A stretch of DNA of 64,000 nt from Bacillaceae bacterium (GTDB lineage Bacteria; Bacillota; Bacilli; Bacillales; Alkalibacillaceae), in NCBI GenBank assembly GCA_017656265.1, contig JACDOD010000001.1, forward strand, positions 124,001 to 188,000, read 5' to 3'. The position numbers were made by a program, and so were the translations under genes. The stretch's first letter is position 1. The number at the start of each line of letters is the position of its first letter. This document shows, one piece after another, positions 17,771-27,021 of the stretch. The notes below the pieces were generated by a model, which was given only the letters and a program-made list of their open reading frames with translations, did not search any database and was not told the origin of the DNA.

Positions 17771-17776
17771 TTGTTT

Positions 17777-17811
17777 AGAAAAGCTGACTGATTATAGTCA
17801 GCTTTTCTTAT
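17777..17811 (+). terminator. qcrABC terminator
   Basis: AGAAAAGCTGACT (17777-17789) pairs perfectly over 13 bases with AGTCAGCTTTTCT (17796-17808); the T run lies in the 3' arm. Confidence 0.85.
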
Positions 17812-17863
17812 AAGATCAAGTATGAAATTTATAGGCCATCAACTGGAGGTAATGATTCTCCAG

Positions 17864-17958
17864 CTGCAGCGCCCAGCTCCTCGAGCGGCTTCAGTCCCCC
17901 TGCGGCTCAACCAGCCTCTTCGGTGGTCCTTTAACCGTTTTCCGGGCTAAGCGCGGGG
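17864..17958. repeat. GC-rich dispersed repeat, copy A
   Basis: A segment of about 95 bases, far more GC-rich than its surroundings, begins CTGCAGCGC and ends GGGCTAAGCGCGGGG. It aligns along its length with 45093-45190: shared blocks include CTCGAGC, CTTC-GTCCCC, GGTGGTC and CCGTTTTC-GGGCTAAGC. It lies in the qcrC-ypjA gap. No reading frame or T-run terminator is seen. Similar GC-rich intergenic repeats are widespread in Bacillaceae; their role is unknown. Confidence 0.7.
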
Positions 17959-17996
17959 TTTAGTCTTTTCTTTATACATAGTAAAAGGAGTCATGA

Positions 17997-18578
17997 ATGA
18001 TGTATCGAGCCATCCTGATGGATAAAAGGGTACTATTAATACTTTTTTTGATTAATTTGTTGGGTACTGTTTATGGATATTATTGGTATTCGTGGCAACT
18101 TGAGATTACTCCCCCTCATTTTCTTCTATTTGTTCCGGACAGTCCGACTGCGAGTTTGTTCTTTGTAATTGTTTTAGCATTTTTTTTAATGGACAGGAAT
18201 GCCCCGTACATAGAGGCTCTTGCATTTTTAACGTTATTTAAGTATGGGATCTGGGCGGTGGTCATGAATATATTGACGTTGTACATAGAAGGATCACTCC
18301 AACCGGAAGCATACATGCTTATTTTTTCCCATGGAGCTATGGCGTTGCAGGGGCTCCTTTACGCACCCTTTTACCAGATTAAAATGCGGCACTTAACGAT
18401 AGCGGGGATATGGACATTACATAATGATGTTATTGATTATGTTTTTGAAATGATGCCAATTTACCATAGTTTAACGGATTATCTCAATGAAATCGGGTAT
18501 TTTACCTTCTGGCTGAGCATCCTTTCTATAGGGATCGTATATTTCTTTTCAGTCAGATCCAGGCATTACCATCCATAG
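17997..18578 (+). CDS. ypjA: YpjA, DUF1405 membrane protein
   Basis: The 193-residue protein has about six hydrophobic membrane helices (for example LLILFLINLLGTVYGYYWY near 14-32 and LFFVIVLAFFLMD near 54-66). It contains the conserved acidic/aromatic loop LHNDVIDY near 141-148 typical of DUF1405. Function is unknown; it follows qcrABC in Bacillales. ATG 17997 is six bases from AAGGAG; an ATG four bases upstream is in another frame. A GC-rich repeat separates it from qcrC. Confidence 0.85.
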   Translation: MMYRAILMDKRVLLILFLINLLGTVYGYYWYSWQLEITPPHFLLFVPDSPTASLFFVIVLAFFLMDRNAPYIEALAFLTLFKYGIWAVVMNILTLYIEGSLQPEAYMLIFSHGAMALQGLLYAPFYQIKMRHLTIAGIWTLHNDVIDYVFEMMPIYHSLTDYLNEIGYFTFWLSILSIGIVYFFSVRSRHYHP

Positions 18579-18646
18579 TTCTATCCTCCTCTTTCACTGC
18601 ATATTTCTGTAGAAGAAGGATTGTGGGAGAGAGGAGAAGACTCAGC

Positions 18647-19438
18647 ATGGTTTCAAGAACTAAACTATACCTGATTGTAATGGGAATGTGCCTGTTAATC
18701 ATGACGTATCAAATCCACTCAGTTTTTTCCGCGTCAGAAAGACAAGCTTTCCAAAAGGATCTGTATGCCTTTATCGGACTGGTCGAATCAGGACGTTATC
18801 AAACAGCCGGCAAGGTGCTTGATGACAGTCTGTTATTCCGGTTGAAAACATTGGATAAAGATCTGCATGAACAGAAATTAGCGTTTATGGAAGACGTGTT
18901 TTTGCAGACAAAACATGATTTAAACGATATCTCAATAAATCAGCAGGAAAAAGTTCAGTCAGCGAGAACTTTCATCTTAATGGTTAGCCCGATCATTTCA
19001 TCGGAGAATTCCCTTTTTGAAATATGGAAACATAAAACAAAAGAAGCAATATGGGATGCGCTGGAAAGTCATACAAGTTATTTTCAGGAAAAGTTTGTCC
19101 ATGCTGCAAATCTTTATACGCAAATTTTACCATCTCTGGTTATCCAGAGGCCCCTGGATGAATGGAGTTTATTGATGGATATACAGAGTCAGTCTGTTCA
19201 GCTGATGGAACAGCCGGATCCTGAATATCAGGAAGCTGTTTTGTATGATATGCTCGCCTCTATATCGAAGATCAGTCATGAAAAACCAGAGGAGGAAAAC
19301 CAATCATTTCTGTGGATGATTTTATCTGTTGGAGGTTTGATTATTTTAACATTAATCTATGCTTCATGGAAAAAATACAAAGGAGAAATCAAACATAAGC
19401 CGGACAAAAAAGTTGACTCGGATCATAAATCTGACTAA
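18647..19438 (+). CDS. ypjB: Sporulation protein YpjB
   Basis: YpjB is a sporulation-linked membrane protein of unknown mechanism. The 263-residue product has a cleavable or anchoring N-terminal hydrophobic segment (LYLIVMGMCLLIMTY near 7-21), a long helical extracytoplasmic domain, and a C-terminal membrane helix (FLWMILSVGGLIILTLIYASW near 220-240) followed by a lysine-rich cytoplasmic tail. ATG 18647 is preferred over GTG 18623 because GAGGAGAAGA lies just upstream. Position after ypjA matches B. subtilis. Confidence 0.85.
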   Translation: MVSRTKLYLIVMGMCLLIMTYQIHSVFSASERQAFQKDLYAFIGLVESGRYQTAGKVLDDSLLFRLKTLDKDLHEQKLAFMEDVFLQTKHDLNDISINQQEKVQSARTFILMVSPIISSENSLFEIWKHKTKEAIWDALESHTSYFQEKFVHAANLYTQILPSLVIQRPLDEWSLLMDIQSQSVQLMEQPDPEYQEAVLYDMLASISKISHEKPEEENQSFLWMILSVGGLIILTLIYASWKKYKGEIKHKPDKKVDSDHKSD

Positions 19439-19473
19439 AATTGACGTTAGATAGAGAAAATGGAGGAATGTCT

Positions 19474-20160
19474 ATGTCACTAGGTGCATACCTTGTTTAT
19501 TTTGCTATTCTGTTAATTTTGCCTATCTGGGCGCAGATGAAAGTCAAAAACACGTATAAAAAATATTCACAAATTGAAAATTCCTCATTTATGACAGGAG
19601 CTCAGGTTGCCCGAAAAATTCTAGATGAAAATGGGCTCTACCATGTAAAAATTGAGGAAGTAAATGGAATGTTATCAGACCATTATGATCCCCGCTCAAA
19701 AACCGTTCGCCTTTCATCCAACAATTATCATGGACATTCTCAGGCTGCTGCAGCAGTTGCTGCTCATGAGGTGGGACATGCTATTCAGGATGCTCAGGAA
19801 TATGCGTTTTTGAGGTTCCGTCATGCTCTGGTACCGGCAGCTAATCTGGGATCTAACCTGTCCTTTTTCCTGATTTTAGCCGGTATGCTTTTAGGTATGG
19901 CTAATCTATTCTTAGTGGGGATTGTGTTTATGGCAGCCGCAGTACTTTTCCAGGTAGTGACACTGCCGGTGGAATTTGATGCTTCCAACCGCGCAATGAA
20001 TCAGCTCGTTGCAGCCGGAGTTATTCGCAGCAACGAAGAGCGGGAAACGAAAAAAGTTCTGAATGCAGCAGCGTTAACTTATGTAGCTGCAGCTGTAGTG
20101 GCGTTAATGGAACTTGTCCGTTTTATCTTGATGTTTGTTGCCATGAATAGTGAGGATTAA
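19474..20160 (+). CDS. Membrane zinc metallopeptidase, YugP family
   Basis: The 228-residue protein has the zinc protease motif HEVGHAIQDAQ (HExxH) in its middle, an N-terminal membrane helix (LGAYLVYFAILLILPIWAQ) and further helices near 120-165 and the C-terminus. FDASNRA after the third helix is typical of the YugP/COG2738 family and may supply the third zinc ligand region. The ATG at 19474 is six bases from GGAGGA; the ATG at 19468 abuts it. Substrate is unknown. It lies convergent to the YitT-type gene with a shared terminator. Confidence 0.88.
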   Translation: MSLGAYLVYFAILLILPIWAQMKVKNTYKKYSQIENSSFMTGAQVARKILDENGLYHVKIEEVNGMLSDHYDPRSKTVRLSSNNYHGHSQAAAAVAAHEVGHAIQDAQEYAFLRFRHALVPAANLGSNLSFFLILAGMLLGMANLFLVGIVFMAAAVLFQVVTLPVEFDASNRAMNQLVAAGVIRSNEERETKKVLNAAALTYVAAAVVALMELVRFILMFVAMNSED

Positions 20161-20180
20161 GAGCAAATACCATGCAATAG

Positions 20181-20217
20181 CAAAACCCTGAGCGGAGTTT
20201 TTCCGTTCAGGGTTTTG
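20181..20217. terminator. Bidirectional terminator between convergent genes
   Basis: CAAAACCCTGA (20181-20191) pairs perfectly with TCAGGGTTTTG (20207-20217). The A-rich left arm and T-rich right arm let it serve both the protease gene and the minus-strand YitT gene. Confidence 0.75.
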
Positions 20218-20249
20218 TAGTAAATACTCCAGAATGTATAGAAGTAAGA

Positions 20250-21128
20250 CTATTCCGTAATCGGATTTTTATTTTCATCCAGGGTAAACCCTTCTCCTAG
20301 CACGTCATGGACTGTTCCTACAGCCACAAATGCATGGGGGTCAATATCGTGAATGATGTTCTTCAAACGGACAATTTCGTTTCTGCCCACGACACAATAC
20401 AGCACATCACGCTTTTCTCCGGTAAAACTTCCTCTGCCTTCAAGAACGGTTACACCACGGTCCATATCATGGATAATTTTACGTGCAATATCATCACTTT
20501 TCGATGAGATAATGGTTGCTCCTCTGGCAGCATAGGCCCCTTCCTGAATAAAATCAATCACCCTTGCTCCTATAAACACAGCCACAAGGGTATACATCCC
20601 TTCGAGGGGCTGAAGGTAAAACAGGATAGAGGCAAGAATGACAGCAGCATCAAAAAGAAACATCGTCCGTCCCATGCTCCAGCCGACATATTTATGCACC
20701 AGCCGGGCAATGATATCAACGCCGCCAGTTGTTCCGCCATAACGAAAAATGATTCCAAGTCCAACTCCGACAAAAATTCCCGCATATAGAGCAGCAAGAG
20801 TCATATCTTCCTGGAGGGAGATGGAAGATAGGGGATACTTTTGAAAAATCCATAAAAACAGTGATACGGCAAATGTTCCAATAATTGTATAATAAAAAGT
20901 ATTTCGGCCAAGAAGTTTCCAGCCAAGAAAAAAAACAGGGACATTTAACAGGATATTGGTAATGGCCGGGTCCCAGCGAAACAAGTAATACAGCAGCAGA
21001 GTAATTCCTGTAAACCCGCCTTCAGCTAAATTGTTTTGTATATTAAAATGAACAATGCCAAAAGAAAAAACCGCTGATCCAAATAAAATAAAAATTAAAT
21101 TTTTTACTTTTAAACCGAATAGTTTCAT
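20250..21128 (-). CDS. YitT family membrane protein (YpjC type)
   Basis: The 292-residue protein has an N-terminal half of about five membrane helices (YitT_membrane, residues about 10-200, with FRYGGTTGGVDIIARL) and a C-terminal cytosolic DUF2179 domain (about 215-285, RGVTVLEGRGSFTGEKRDVLYCVV). Function of the family is not established. The start is ATG at 21128 on the minus strand after a GGAGGTG site at 21134-21140; a longer version from 21191 has no ribosome site. B. subtilis has its counterpart ypjC at this place. Confidence 0.88.
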   Translation of the reverse strand: MKLFGLKVKNLIFILFGSAVFSFGIVHFNIQNNLAEGGFTGITLLLYYLFRWDPAITNILLNVPVFFLGWKLLGRNTFYYTIIGTFAVSLFLWIFQKYPLSSISLQEDMTLAALYAGIFVGVGLGIIFRYGGTTGGVDIIARLVHKYVGWSMGRTMFLFDAAVILASILFYLQPLEGMYTLVAVFIGARVIDFIQEGAYAARGATIISSKSDDIARKIIHDMDRGVTVLEGRGSFTGEKRDVLYCVVGRNEIVRLKNIIHDIDPHAFVAVGTVHDVLGEGFTLDENKNPITE

Positions 21129-21206
21129 ATGTACACCTCCAGATGTTGCTGACACTCCATTCATTATAGACAAAGGAAAAAATTTGGGCAATAAAGAATA
21201 AATGAT

Positions 21207-21235
21207 TTGTCAAAATATCCCCTTTTGGCTAACAT
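21207..21235 (+). promoter_or_regulatory. Candidate sigma-A promoter for the mazG-dapB-pan operon
   Basis: TTGTCA (21207-21212) and TAACAT (21230-21235) with a 17-base spacer, about 65 bases before the first gene of the long operon. The -10 is imperfect. Confidence 0.4.
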
Positions 21236-21301
21236 GAAAGAAGATATATTGATAGGATGTACAGGCAAAACGGAAATAACATGATGTGAAAGAGGGATTG
21301 G

Positions 21302-21664
21302 ATGTCTCAGAAAAAAACGTTTACAACGGAAGAAATGCAAAAGCGTGTGGACCAATACATATCGCAATTTAAGGAAGGATATTTTTCTCCATTAAGCATG
21401 ATGGCCCGTTTAACAGAAGAAACAGGCGAGTTAGCGAGGGAAATTAATCATTATTATGGTGAAAAACCTAAGAAATCAACAGAAGAAGAAAAAACAATTG
21501 AAGAGGAATTAGGCGATCTGCTATTCGTTCTGATTTCATTTGCTAACTCATTAAACATTGACATCAGTGAAGCATTTGACAGGTCCATGACCAAATTTGA
21601 AGTGCGGGATAAAGACCGCTGGACAAGAATCGATCATCAGAAGGAGGATTCAACCGATGATTAA
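21302..21664 (+). CDS. MazG-like nucleotide pyrophosphohydrolase (YpjD)
   Basis: The 120-residue protein belongs to the all-alpha NTP pyrophosphohydrolase (MazG/dUTPase-like) group, which cleaves NTPs to NMP and pyrophosphate. The magnesium-binding acidic residues are in [12 protein letters not shown] (about 36-47) and [16 protein letters not shown] (about 66-81), the classic ExxE...ExxD pattern. Substrate is unknown; a housekeeping role is likely. ATG 21302 follows AGAGGG. It overlaps dapB by eight bases and heads the dap/bsh/pan operon. Confidence 0.88.
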   Translation: MSQKKTFTTEEMQKRVDQYISQFKEGYFSPLSMMARLTEETGELAREINHYYGEKPKKSTEEEKTIEEELGDLLFVLISFANSLNIDISEAFDRSMTKFEVRDKDRWTRIDHQKEDSTDD

Positions 21665-22451
21665 AATTGTTGTTGCTGGACCAAGGGGCAAAATGGGCAG
21701 TGAAGCATTGCGCCTTATTGAAAAAACCGATCATTTTGAACTGGTGGGAGCCATTGACCGCAAACATGATGGCATGAAGCTAAAAGATATAAAAGGGTTG
21801 CCTCCATTTGATGCGCCCGTTTATACCAGTGCTGAACAGGCTTTGCATGAACTGGAGCCAGACGTATTGATTGATTTGACCACACCCGATGCCGGCTACT
21901 TTCATACACGTCTAGCTATAGAGAATAGGGTGTCTCCCGTTGTGGGAACGACAGGCTTTTCCCAGGAACAGCTTGATCTGTTAGCTGAACTGGCAGAGGA
22001 AAAGGAGGTGGGTGCGATCATTGCACCAAATTTTGCCGTTGGAGCGGTTTTAATGATGCAATTTGCGAAATGGGCGGCGAAATATTTCCCTGATGTCGAA
22101 ATCATTGAAAAACACCATGACAATAAACTGGATGCTCCATCTGGAACGGCAGTGAAAACGGCGGAATTAATTCAGGAGGTACGAGAAGAAAAACAGCAGG
22201 GTCATCCGGATGAAAAAGAAATACTCCAGGGTTCGAGGGGAGCCAATGTAAAAGGAATGCATATTCATAGTGTACGGCTTCCAGGACTGATTGCTCACCA
22301 GGAAGTCATATTTGGAGGGACAGGACAAACCCTCACCATCCGCCACGATTCTTATCATCGTGAATCGTTTATGACCGGAGTCAAGCTGGCCGTTGAAGAA
22401 GTCGGAAAGTTAAACGGCCTCGTGTATGGACTGGAAAATCTATTGGAATAG
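21657..22451 (+). CDS. dapB: 4-hydroxy-tetrahydrodipicolinate reductase
   Basis: DapB makes tetrahydrodipicolinate for lysine, meso-DAP and spore dipicolinate. The 264-residue product has the NAD(P) motif [10 protein letters not shown] (4-13) with Ala-Gly-Pro-Arg replacing the usual glycine-rich order, the catalytic [15 protein letters not shown] (about 150-164), and the C-terminal dimerisation strand. ATG 21657 follows AAGGAGG inside the end of the preceding gene; an upstream in-frame ATG at 21597 is rejected. The ten bases to mgsA suggest co-transcription. Confidence 0.95.
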   Translation: MIKIVVAGPRGKMGSEALRLIEKTDHFELVGAIDRKHDGMKLKDIKGLPPFDAPVYTSAEQALHELEPDVLIDLTTPDAGYFHTRLAIENRVSPVVGTTGFSQEQLDLLAELAEEKEVGAIIAPNFAVGAVLMMQFAKWAAKYFPDVEIIEKHHDNKLDAPSGTAVKTAELIQEVREEKQQGHPDEKEILQGSRGANVKGMHIHSVRLPGLIAHQEVIFGGTGQTLTIRHDSYHRESFMTGVKLAVEEVGKLNGLVYGLENLLE

Positions 22452-22461
22452 AGGTTAAAAG

Positions 22462-22875
22462 ATGAAAATTGCTTTAATTGCCCATGATCAGAAAAAGAAG
22501 GATTTAATTCATTTTGTTACAGCCTACAAACCTGTTTTTTCTGAACATGATTTGTATGCTACCGGCACTACCGGCTCCAAAATACATGAAGCGACAGGGT
22601 TGAGCATCCACTGTTTTCAGTCAGGCCCCCTAGGAGGAGACCAGCAGATCGGAGCTATGATTGCTGACAACAGTCTGGATATAGTGATATTTTTTCGTGA
22701 TCCCCTGACTGCTCAGCCCCATGAACCAGATGTAAGTGCACTTTTACGCTTATGTGATGTGTATCAAATACCTCTGGCAACCAATCTCGCAGCGGCTGAA
22801 GTAATGATACATGGTCTGGAACGGGGAGATTTTCACTGGCGTGAGATATTGAAAAAGTCGAAGAAACAAGGGTGA
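22462..22875 (+). CDS. mgsA: Methylglyoxal synthase
   Basis: MgsA converts dihydroxyacetone phosphate to methylglyoxal, a glycolytic overflow bypass. The 137-residue protein shows the expected AHDQKKKDL start, the phosphate-binding TGTTG (36-40), [11 protein letters not shown] with the catalytic aspartate (about 57-67), and [15 protein letters not shown]. In B. subtilis it lies in the same operon. bshA begins on its stop codon region; the bshB1 gene that separates them in B. subtilis is absent. Confidence 0.95.
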   Translation: MKIALIAHDQKKKDLIHFVTAYKPVFSEHDLYATGTTGSKIHEATGLSIHCFQSGPLGGDQQIGAMIADNSLDIVIFFRDPLTAQPHEPDVSALLRLCDVYQIPLATNLAAAEVMIHGLERGDFHWREILKKSKKQG

Positions 22876-22880
22876 ATAAA

Positions 22881-24014
22881 ATGGGAATAAAAATTGGTAT
22901 TGCCTGCTATGCATCAGTTGGCGGGTCTGGTGTTATCGCAACAGAACTTGGAAAAATGCTGGCTGAAAAGGGATATGAAGTTCACTTTATTTCATCTGAC
23001 ATGCCCTTTCGTTTAAATCGGATTTATTCAAATATTTACTTTCATGAAGTAAATGTAAGCAATTATCCGGTATTTCAGTATCCGCCTTATGATCTGGCAC
23101 TGGCTAATAAGATGGCAGATGTCATTAATCGGGAGAAACTGGATATTTTACATGCGCATTATGCCATGCCCCATGCCATCTGTGCCATTCTTGCCAGACA
23201 AATGGTTAAAAAAGACGTAAAAATTGTTACCACATTACATGGAACGGATATTACTGTTCTTGGAATTGATGCAAGCTTCAAAAATATGATCAGATTCGGA
23301 ATAGAGCAATCGGACCGGGTTACTGCTGTGTCCCGGAGTTTAAAAAAACAGACAGAACAAATGCTGGATATCAGGAAACCCATTGATGTGGTATATAATT
23401 TTGTCAATGAACAGGATTATTATAAACACCGAAACGAAGAACTAAAGTCACATTATGGAATCAGGGAAAATGAGAAAGTAATCATCCATATTTCCAACTT
23501 TAGAAAAGTCAAAAGGGCTCAGGATGTCATTCATGTCTTCCATAAAGTTGCGGACCAGATTCCGGCTAAATTGCTTCTCGTTGGGGATGGTCCTGAGTAT
23601 TGCCAGATCAATCAGCTGGCAAAAGATTTAAATCTCGAAGATCAGGTTCTGTTTTTAGGCAAGCAGGAGAATGTATTTGAATTATTATCCATTGCTGACT
23701 TAAAACTATTAGTTTCTGAGAAGGAAAGTTTCGGGCTGGTTCTGCTCGAGGCTATGGCGTGCGGGGTTCCCTGCATAGGAACTGAAGTAGGGGGCATTCC
23801 GGAGGTCATATTGGACGGTGAAACAGGATATCTTTGCCAGGTTCGTGACATAGACGGCATGGCTGAAAAAGCGTTATCCCTGCTGACAGATGATGAAAAA
23901 TGGAAGCAATTTTCTCAGGCTTCGATACAAAGGGTTGAAAAATATTTTCATTCCAATACGATCATTAACCAATATGAAACCATCTATCAAGAGCTATTAA
24001 AGGATGATGCATAA
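22881..24014 (+). CDS. bshA: N-acetyl-alpha-D-glucosaminyl L-malate synthase
   Basis: BshA is a GT4 glycosyltransferase that joins UDP-GlcNAc and L-malate in the first step of bacillithiol synthesis. The 377-residue product (same length as B. subtilis) has SVGGSGVIATELGK near the N-terminus, LHAHYAMPHA, TTLHGTDITVLG, and the nucleotide-sugar site EKESFGLVLLEAMACGVP near 283-300. ATG 22881 is five bases from AGGGTGA; GTG 22872 is an alternative. It overlaps cca by one base. The deacetylase bshB1 is not next to it here. Confidence 0.95.
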   Translation: MGIKIGIACYASVGGSGVIATELGKMLAEKGYEVHFISSDMPFRLNRIYSNIYFHEVNVSNYPVFQYPPYDLALANKMADVINREKLDILHAHYAMPHAICAILARQMVKKDVKIVTTLHGTDITVLGIDASFKNMIRFGIEQSDRVTAVSRSLKKQTEQMLDIRKPIDVVYNFVNEQDYYKHRNEELKSHYGIRENEKVIIHISNFRKVKRAQDVIHVFHKVADQIPAKLLLVGDGPEYCQINQLAKDLNLEDQVLFLGKQENVFELLSIADLKLLVSEKESFGLVLLEAMACGVPCIGTEVGGIPEVILDGETGYLCQVRDIDGMAEKALSLLTDDEKWKQFSQASIQRVEKYFHSNTIINQYETIYQELLKDDA

Positions 24015-25216
24015 TGTCACACCCCTTTCAGGAAGCATTGCCGGTTCTTGAAAAACTTGAGAAACATGGATATAAAGCGTACTTTGTCGGCGGAGCGGTA
24101 AGAGATTATATTTTGGACCGTCCTCTGGGAGATATTGATATTGCAACCAATGCGATACCGGAACAGGTGATGTCCATTTTTGAAAAAACCGTCCCCATTG
24201 GAATCGAGCATGGAACTGTTCTCGTCCGGTATCAGAAAAAATCTTATGAAGTGACCACTTTTAGAGTTGATGGAGAATATGAAGATTTTCGTCATCCTGA
24301 CAGAGTAGAATTTGTACGGGATATTAAAGAGGATCTCGCCAGACGAGATTTTACGATAAATGCCATAGCTATGGACAAAGAGGGAAACCTGGTTGATCCT
24401 TTTGGCGGCAGGAAGGATCTCGAAAACCAGGTGTTAAGGACTGTGAGAAATCCCTATGACCGCTTTCAGGAGGATCCCCTTCGAATCATGAGGGCAGTCC
24501 GGTTTATCAGTCAGCTTGGATTTAAGCTGAATTCTGAAACGGAGGAGGCCATGAAACATCAGGGTCCTTTATTGGAGAAAATTGCCGTGGAACGGATCGC
24601 AGCTGAAATGGAAAAATTGCTTAAGGGCACCTATGTACATAAAGCTTTACAGGTGATAAAAGGAAATCTCATTCATTCCTATTTGCCTCTTTTTAAAGAA
24701 GAAAAAGGATTAATTGATGCCTGTATCAAAACAGTTCGTAATCCTGTCAGGGAGCTTTATGAAGGAATCGCCCTTTTTCATATACTGGATAACAGATTTT
24801 CGATCCAGAATTGGTGCAAAAGGTGGAAACTGTCCAATAAAATTAAAAATAAAAGCCAGCAGCTGGCCGATACCTATTATTGTTATCAGAAAAAAGGCCT
24901 TGATAATACATGTATCTATCTTCTGGATGAAGATGTTATTCCTTCTTTTTCTAATCTTGTTAAATTGATTGAGCATCATGACGTGAAGGAGAAGGAGCTA
25001 AAAGAAAGATTTAAACAGCTTCCCATTCATTCATTGAGAGATCTTGAAGTGGATGGTCAGATGCTGAAACAATGGTTTCCTGACAGAAAACCCGGTCCAT
25101 GGATGAAAAACATTCTTACTCAACTTGAGATTAACGTATTAAAAGGAGAAGTAAAAAACCATAAGGAATCATTAAAGGAGTGGGTGTTAAATTGGAGTCA
25201 ACGAGAAGAAAATTAA
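24014..25216 (+). CDS. cca: CCA tRNA nucleotidyltransferase
   Basis: This enzyme adds and repairs the 3' CCA of tRNAs without a template. The 400-residue protein is a class II nucleotidyltransferase: GGAVRD (26-31), the catalytic carboxylates GDIDIAT (D40, D42), RRDFTINAIAMD, and the base-selecting DPLRIMRAVRF (EDxxR-type) segment. The C-terminal half is helical with the KGEVKN and ELEV-type tail seen in Bacillus Cca. The ATG overlaps the bshA stop (TAATG), and birA begins inside its end. Confidence 0.94.
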   Translation: MSHPFQEALPVLEKLEKHGYKAYFVGGAVRDYILDRPLGDIDIATNAIPEQVMSIFEKTVPIGIEHGTVLVRYQKKSYEVTTFRVDGEYEDFRHPDRVEFVRDIKEDLARRDFTINAIAMDKEGNLVDPFGGRKDLENQVLRTVRNPYDRFQEDPLRIMRAVRFISQLGFKLNSETEEAMKHQGPLLEKIAVERIAAEMEKLLKGTYVHKALQVIKGNLIHSYLPLFKEEKGLIDACIKTVRNPVRELYEGIALFHILDNRFSIQNWCKRWKLSNKIKNKSQQLADTYYCYQKKGLDNTCIYLLDEDVIPSFSNLVKLIEHHDVKEKELKERFKQLPIHSLRDLEVDGQMLKQWFPDRKPGPWMKNILTQLEINVLKGEVKNHKESLKEWVLNWSQREEN

Positions 25217-26181
25217 TTGATTTTTTGTCGAAGCATCCAGATGACTTTGTTTCCGGACAGGCCTTATCCGAGCACCTTCGCATTACCCGCTCCGCCATCT
25301 GGAAGCACATGAAGGAGCTGGAAAAAGACGGATATATAATTGAATCAGCTCCGCGAAAAGGGTACCGGATTTTAGAATTTCCTGATAAACTTAGTGCTAA
25401 TACGATTCAATGGGGACTGACTACTAAATGGCTTGGCACTCATGTCATTTTTGAAGAATCTACGAGCTCGACACAGAATATGGCACACCGGCTTGCACAG
25501 GAGGGAGCAGGACACGGAACCGTCATTGTTGCAGATGAACAGCTGAAAGGCAGGGGCCGTTTAAATCGTTCATGGGACTCGAAAAAAGGTGACGGCATAT
25601 GGATGAGTTTAATTCTCAGACCGGAAATTGGGCCTCAGCAGGCACCCCAGTTAACCCTGCTGTGTGCAGTCGCTATTGTAAAAGCTTTAGAGCAGAATAC
25701 AATTATTCATCCGAAAATAAAGTGGCCAAACGATATTTTTGTAAACGACAAAAAGCTTGCCGGCATCCTTACTGAAATGCAGGCTGAACAGGATCAGATC
25801 CAGTATATTGTTCAGGGAATTGGGATTAATGTGAATCAAGGTGATGCAGATTTTCAAGCCATTAAAGGCAATCATCCCACATCTTTAATGCTTGAAACAG
25901 GCAAAAAAGTAAATCGGAGACTTTTGATTCAACAAATATTAAAACAACTGGAAGATCTGTATGAATTATACATGAGGGAAGGATTTTCGCCAGTAAAACA
26001 AATGTGGGAAGAAAAAGCTTATAAACTGGGGAAATCCATAACTGTTAAAGCGAAAAATGAGGAATGGTCAGCTGTTTTAAAGGGCATTCATCACGATGGA
26101 GCATTAATTGTCACGGATGAAAAGGGGCAGGATCACATCTTATACTCTGCTGAAATTGACTGGAAAAAAGGAGGTAGTTAA
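25192..26181 (+). CDS. birA: Bifunctional biotin ligase / biotin operon repressor
   Basis: BirA attaches biotin to acetyl-CoA and pyruvate carboxylases and, through its N-terminal winged helix (about 5-60, [17 protein letters not shown]), represses biotin genes as biotinyl-AMP-bound dimer. The ligase domain shows [20 protein letters not shown] and [20 protein letters not shown] 25192 is favoured: it begins [12 protein letters not shown] like the B. subtilis protein and follows GGGTG; GTG 25180 would add four residues. It overlaps cca by 25 bases. Confidence 0.93.
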   Translation: MESTRRKLIDFLSKHPDDFVSGQALSEHLRITRSAIWKHMKELEKDGYIIESAPRKGYRILEFPDKLSANTIQWGLTTKWLGTHVIFEESTSSTQNMAHRLAQEGAGHGTVIVADEQLKGRGRLNRSWDSKKGDGIWMSLILRPEIGPQQAPQLTLLCAVAIVKALEQNTIIHPKIKWPNDIFVNDKKLAGILTEMQAEQDQIQYIVQGIGINVNQGDADFQAIKGNHPTSLMLETGKKVNRRLLIQQILKQLEDLYELYMREGFSPVKQMWEEKAYKLGKSITVKAKNEEWSAVLKGIHHDGALIVTDEKGQDHILYSAEIDWKKGGS

Positions 26182-26182
26182 C

Positions 26183-27019
26183 TTGAAGAGCCGGGTGAAA
26201 TTACAAAAAATGAAGGAATCAGGAGAAAAGATCACCATGATTACAGCCTATGATTATCCCTCTGCAAAATTGTCCCAGGAAGCGGGAGTTGACATGATTC
26301 TGGTAGGTGATTCCCTGGGGATGGTGGTTTTAGGGTATGATTCCACACTGCCTGTAACTGTTGATGATATGGTTCATCATGGAAAAGCGGTGACCCGGGG
26401 AGCAGATGACACATTTGTTGTCATTGATATGCCATTTATGTCTTTTCATGTTTCCATGGAAGATACGATGAAAAATGCAAGGCGGATCATTCAGGAAACA
26501 GGGGCTCAGGCATTAAAGGTTGAAGGTGCAGATGAAGGCGTGCTGGAAGTCATTAAACGGTTAACAATGGCCGGTATACCAGTAGTGGGTCATATCGGTT
26601 TAACGCCTCAGTCAGTGAATGTCATTGGAGGTTACCGTGTTCAGGGAAAAACAAAAGAAGATGCAGAGCAGTTAATTGAGGATGCTTTAAATGTTCAGAA
26701 AGCTGGTGCAATGGCGCTGGTACTAGAATGCATTCCCCATGAATTATCCAAAATTGTGACAAAGGAATTAGCGATTCCAACCATAGGCATAGGTGCAGGG
26801 AAAGACTGTGACGGACAGGTGCTGGTTTACCACGATATGCTGACATATGGCGTGGATCGGGTTGCAAAGTTTGTAAAGTCCTATACCAATCTAAATCAAT
26901 CTGTTAAACAGGCTATTGAAAATTACATTGAAGAAGTAAAAAATGACCAGTTTCCGAACGAGGACTATTCCTATACGATGAATAAAGAAGATGTCAGTGG
27001 GCTTTATGGAGGTAAGTAG
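26183..27019 (+). CDS. panB: 3-methyl-2-oxobutanoate hydroxymethyltransferase
   Basis: PanB makes ketopantoate from 2-oxoisovalerate and methylene-THF, the first committed pantothenate step. The 278-residue protein has [10 protein letters not shown], the metal-binding [11 protein letters not shown] (about 43-53), [13 protein letters not shown] and [17 protein letters not shown] 26183 is chosen because AAAGGAGGT lies just upstream and the N-terminus then matches the family; the in-frame ATG at 26108 lies deep inside birA. Two bases separate it from panC. Confidence 0.95.
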   Translation: MKSRVKLQKMKESGEKITMITAYDYPSAKLSQEAGVDMILVGDSLGMVVLGYDSTLPVTVDDMVHHGKAVTRGADDTFVVIDMPFMSFHVSMEDTMKNARRIIQETGAQALKVEGADEGVLEVIKRLTMAGIPVVGHIGLTPQSVNVIGGYRVQGKTKEDAEQLIEDALNVQKAGAMALVLECIPHELSKIVTKELAIPTIGIGAGKDCDGQVLVYHDMLTYGVDRVAKFVKSYTNLNQSVKQAIENYIEEVKNDQFPNEDYSYTMNKEDVSGLYGGK

Positions 27020-27021
27020 CC

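Noticed and set aside
17811-17996. CRISPR or tandem repeat array after qcrC
   Set aside because: The GC-rich segment is a single dispersed unit with one distant copy, not a series of regularly spaced repeats.
25180-25216. Frameshift at the cca-birA junction
   Set aside because: The overlap is explained by a TTG start for birA inside the end of cca; both proteins have normal length.
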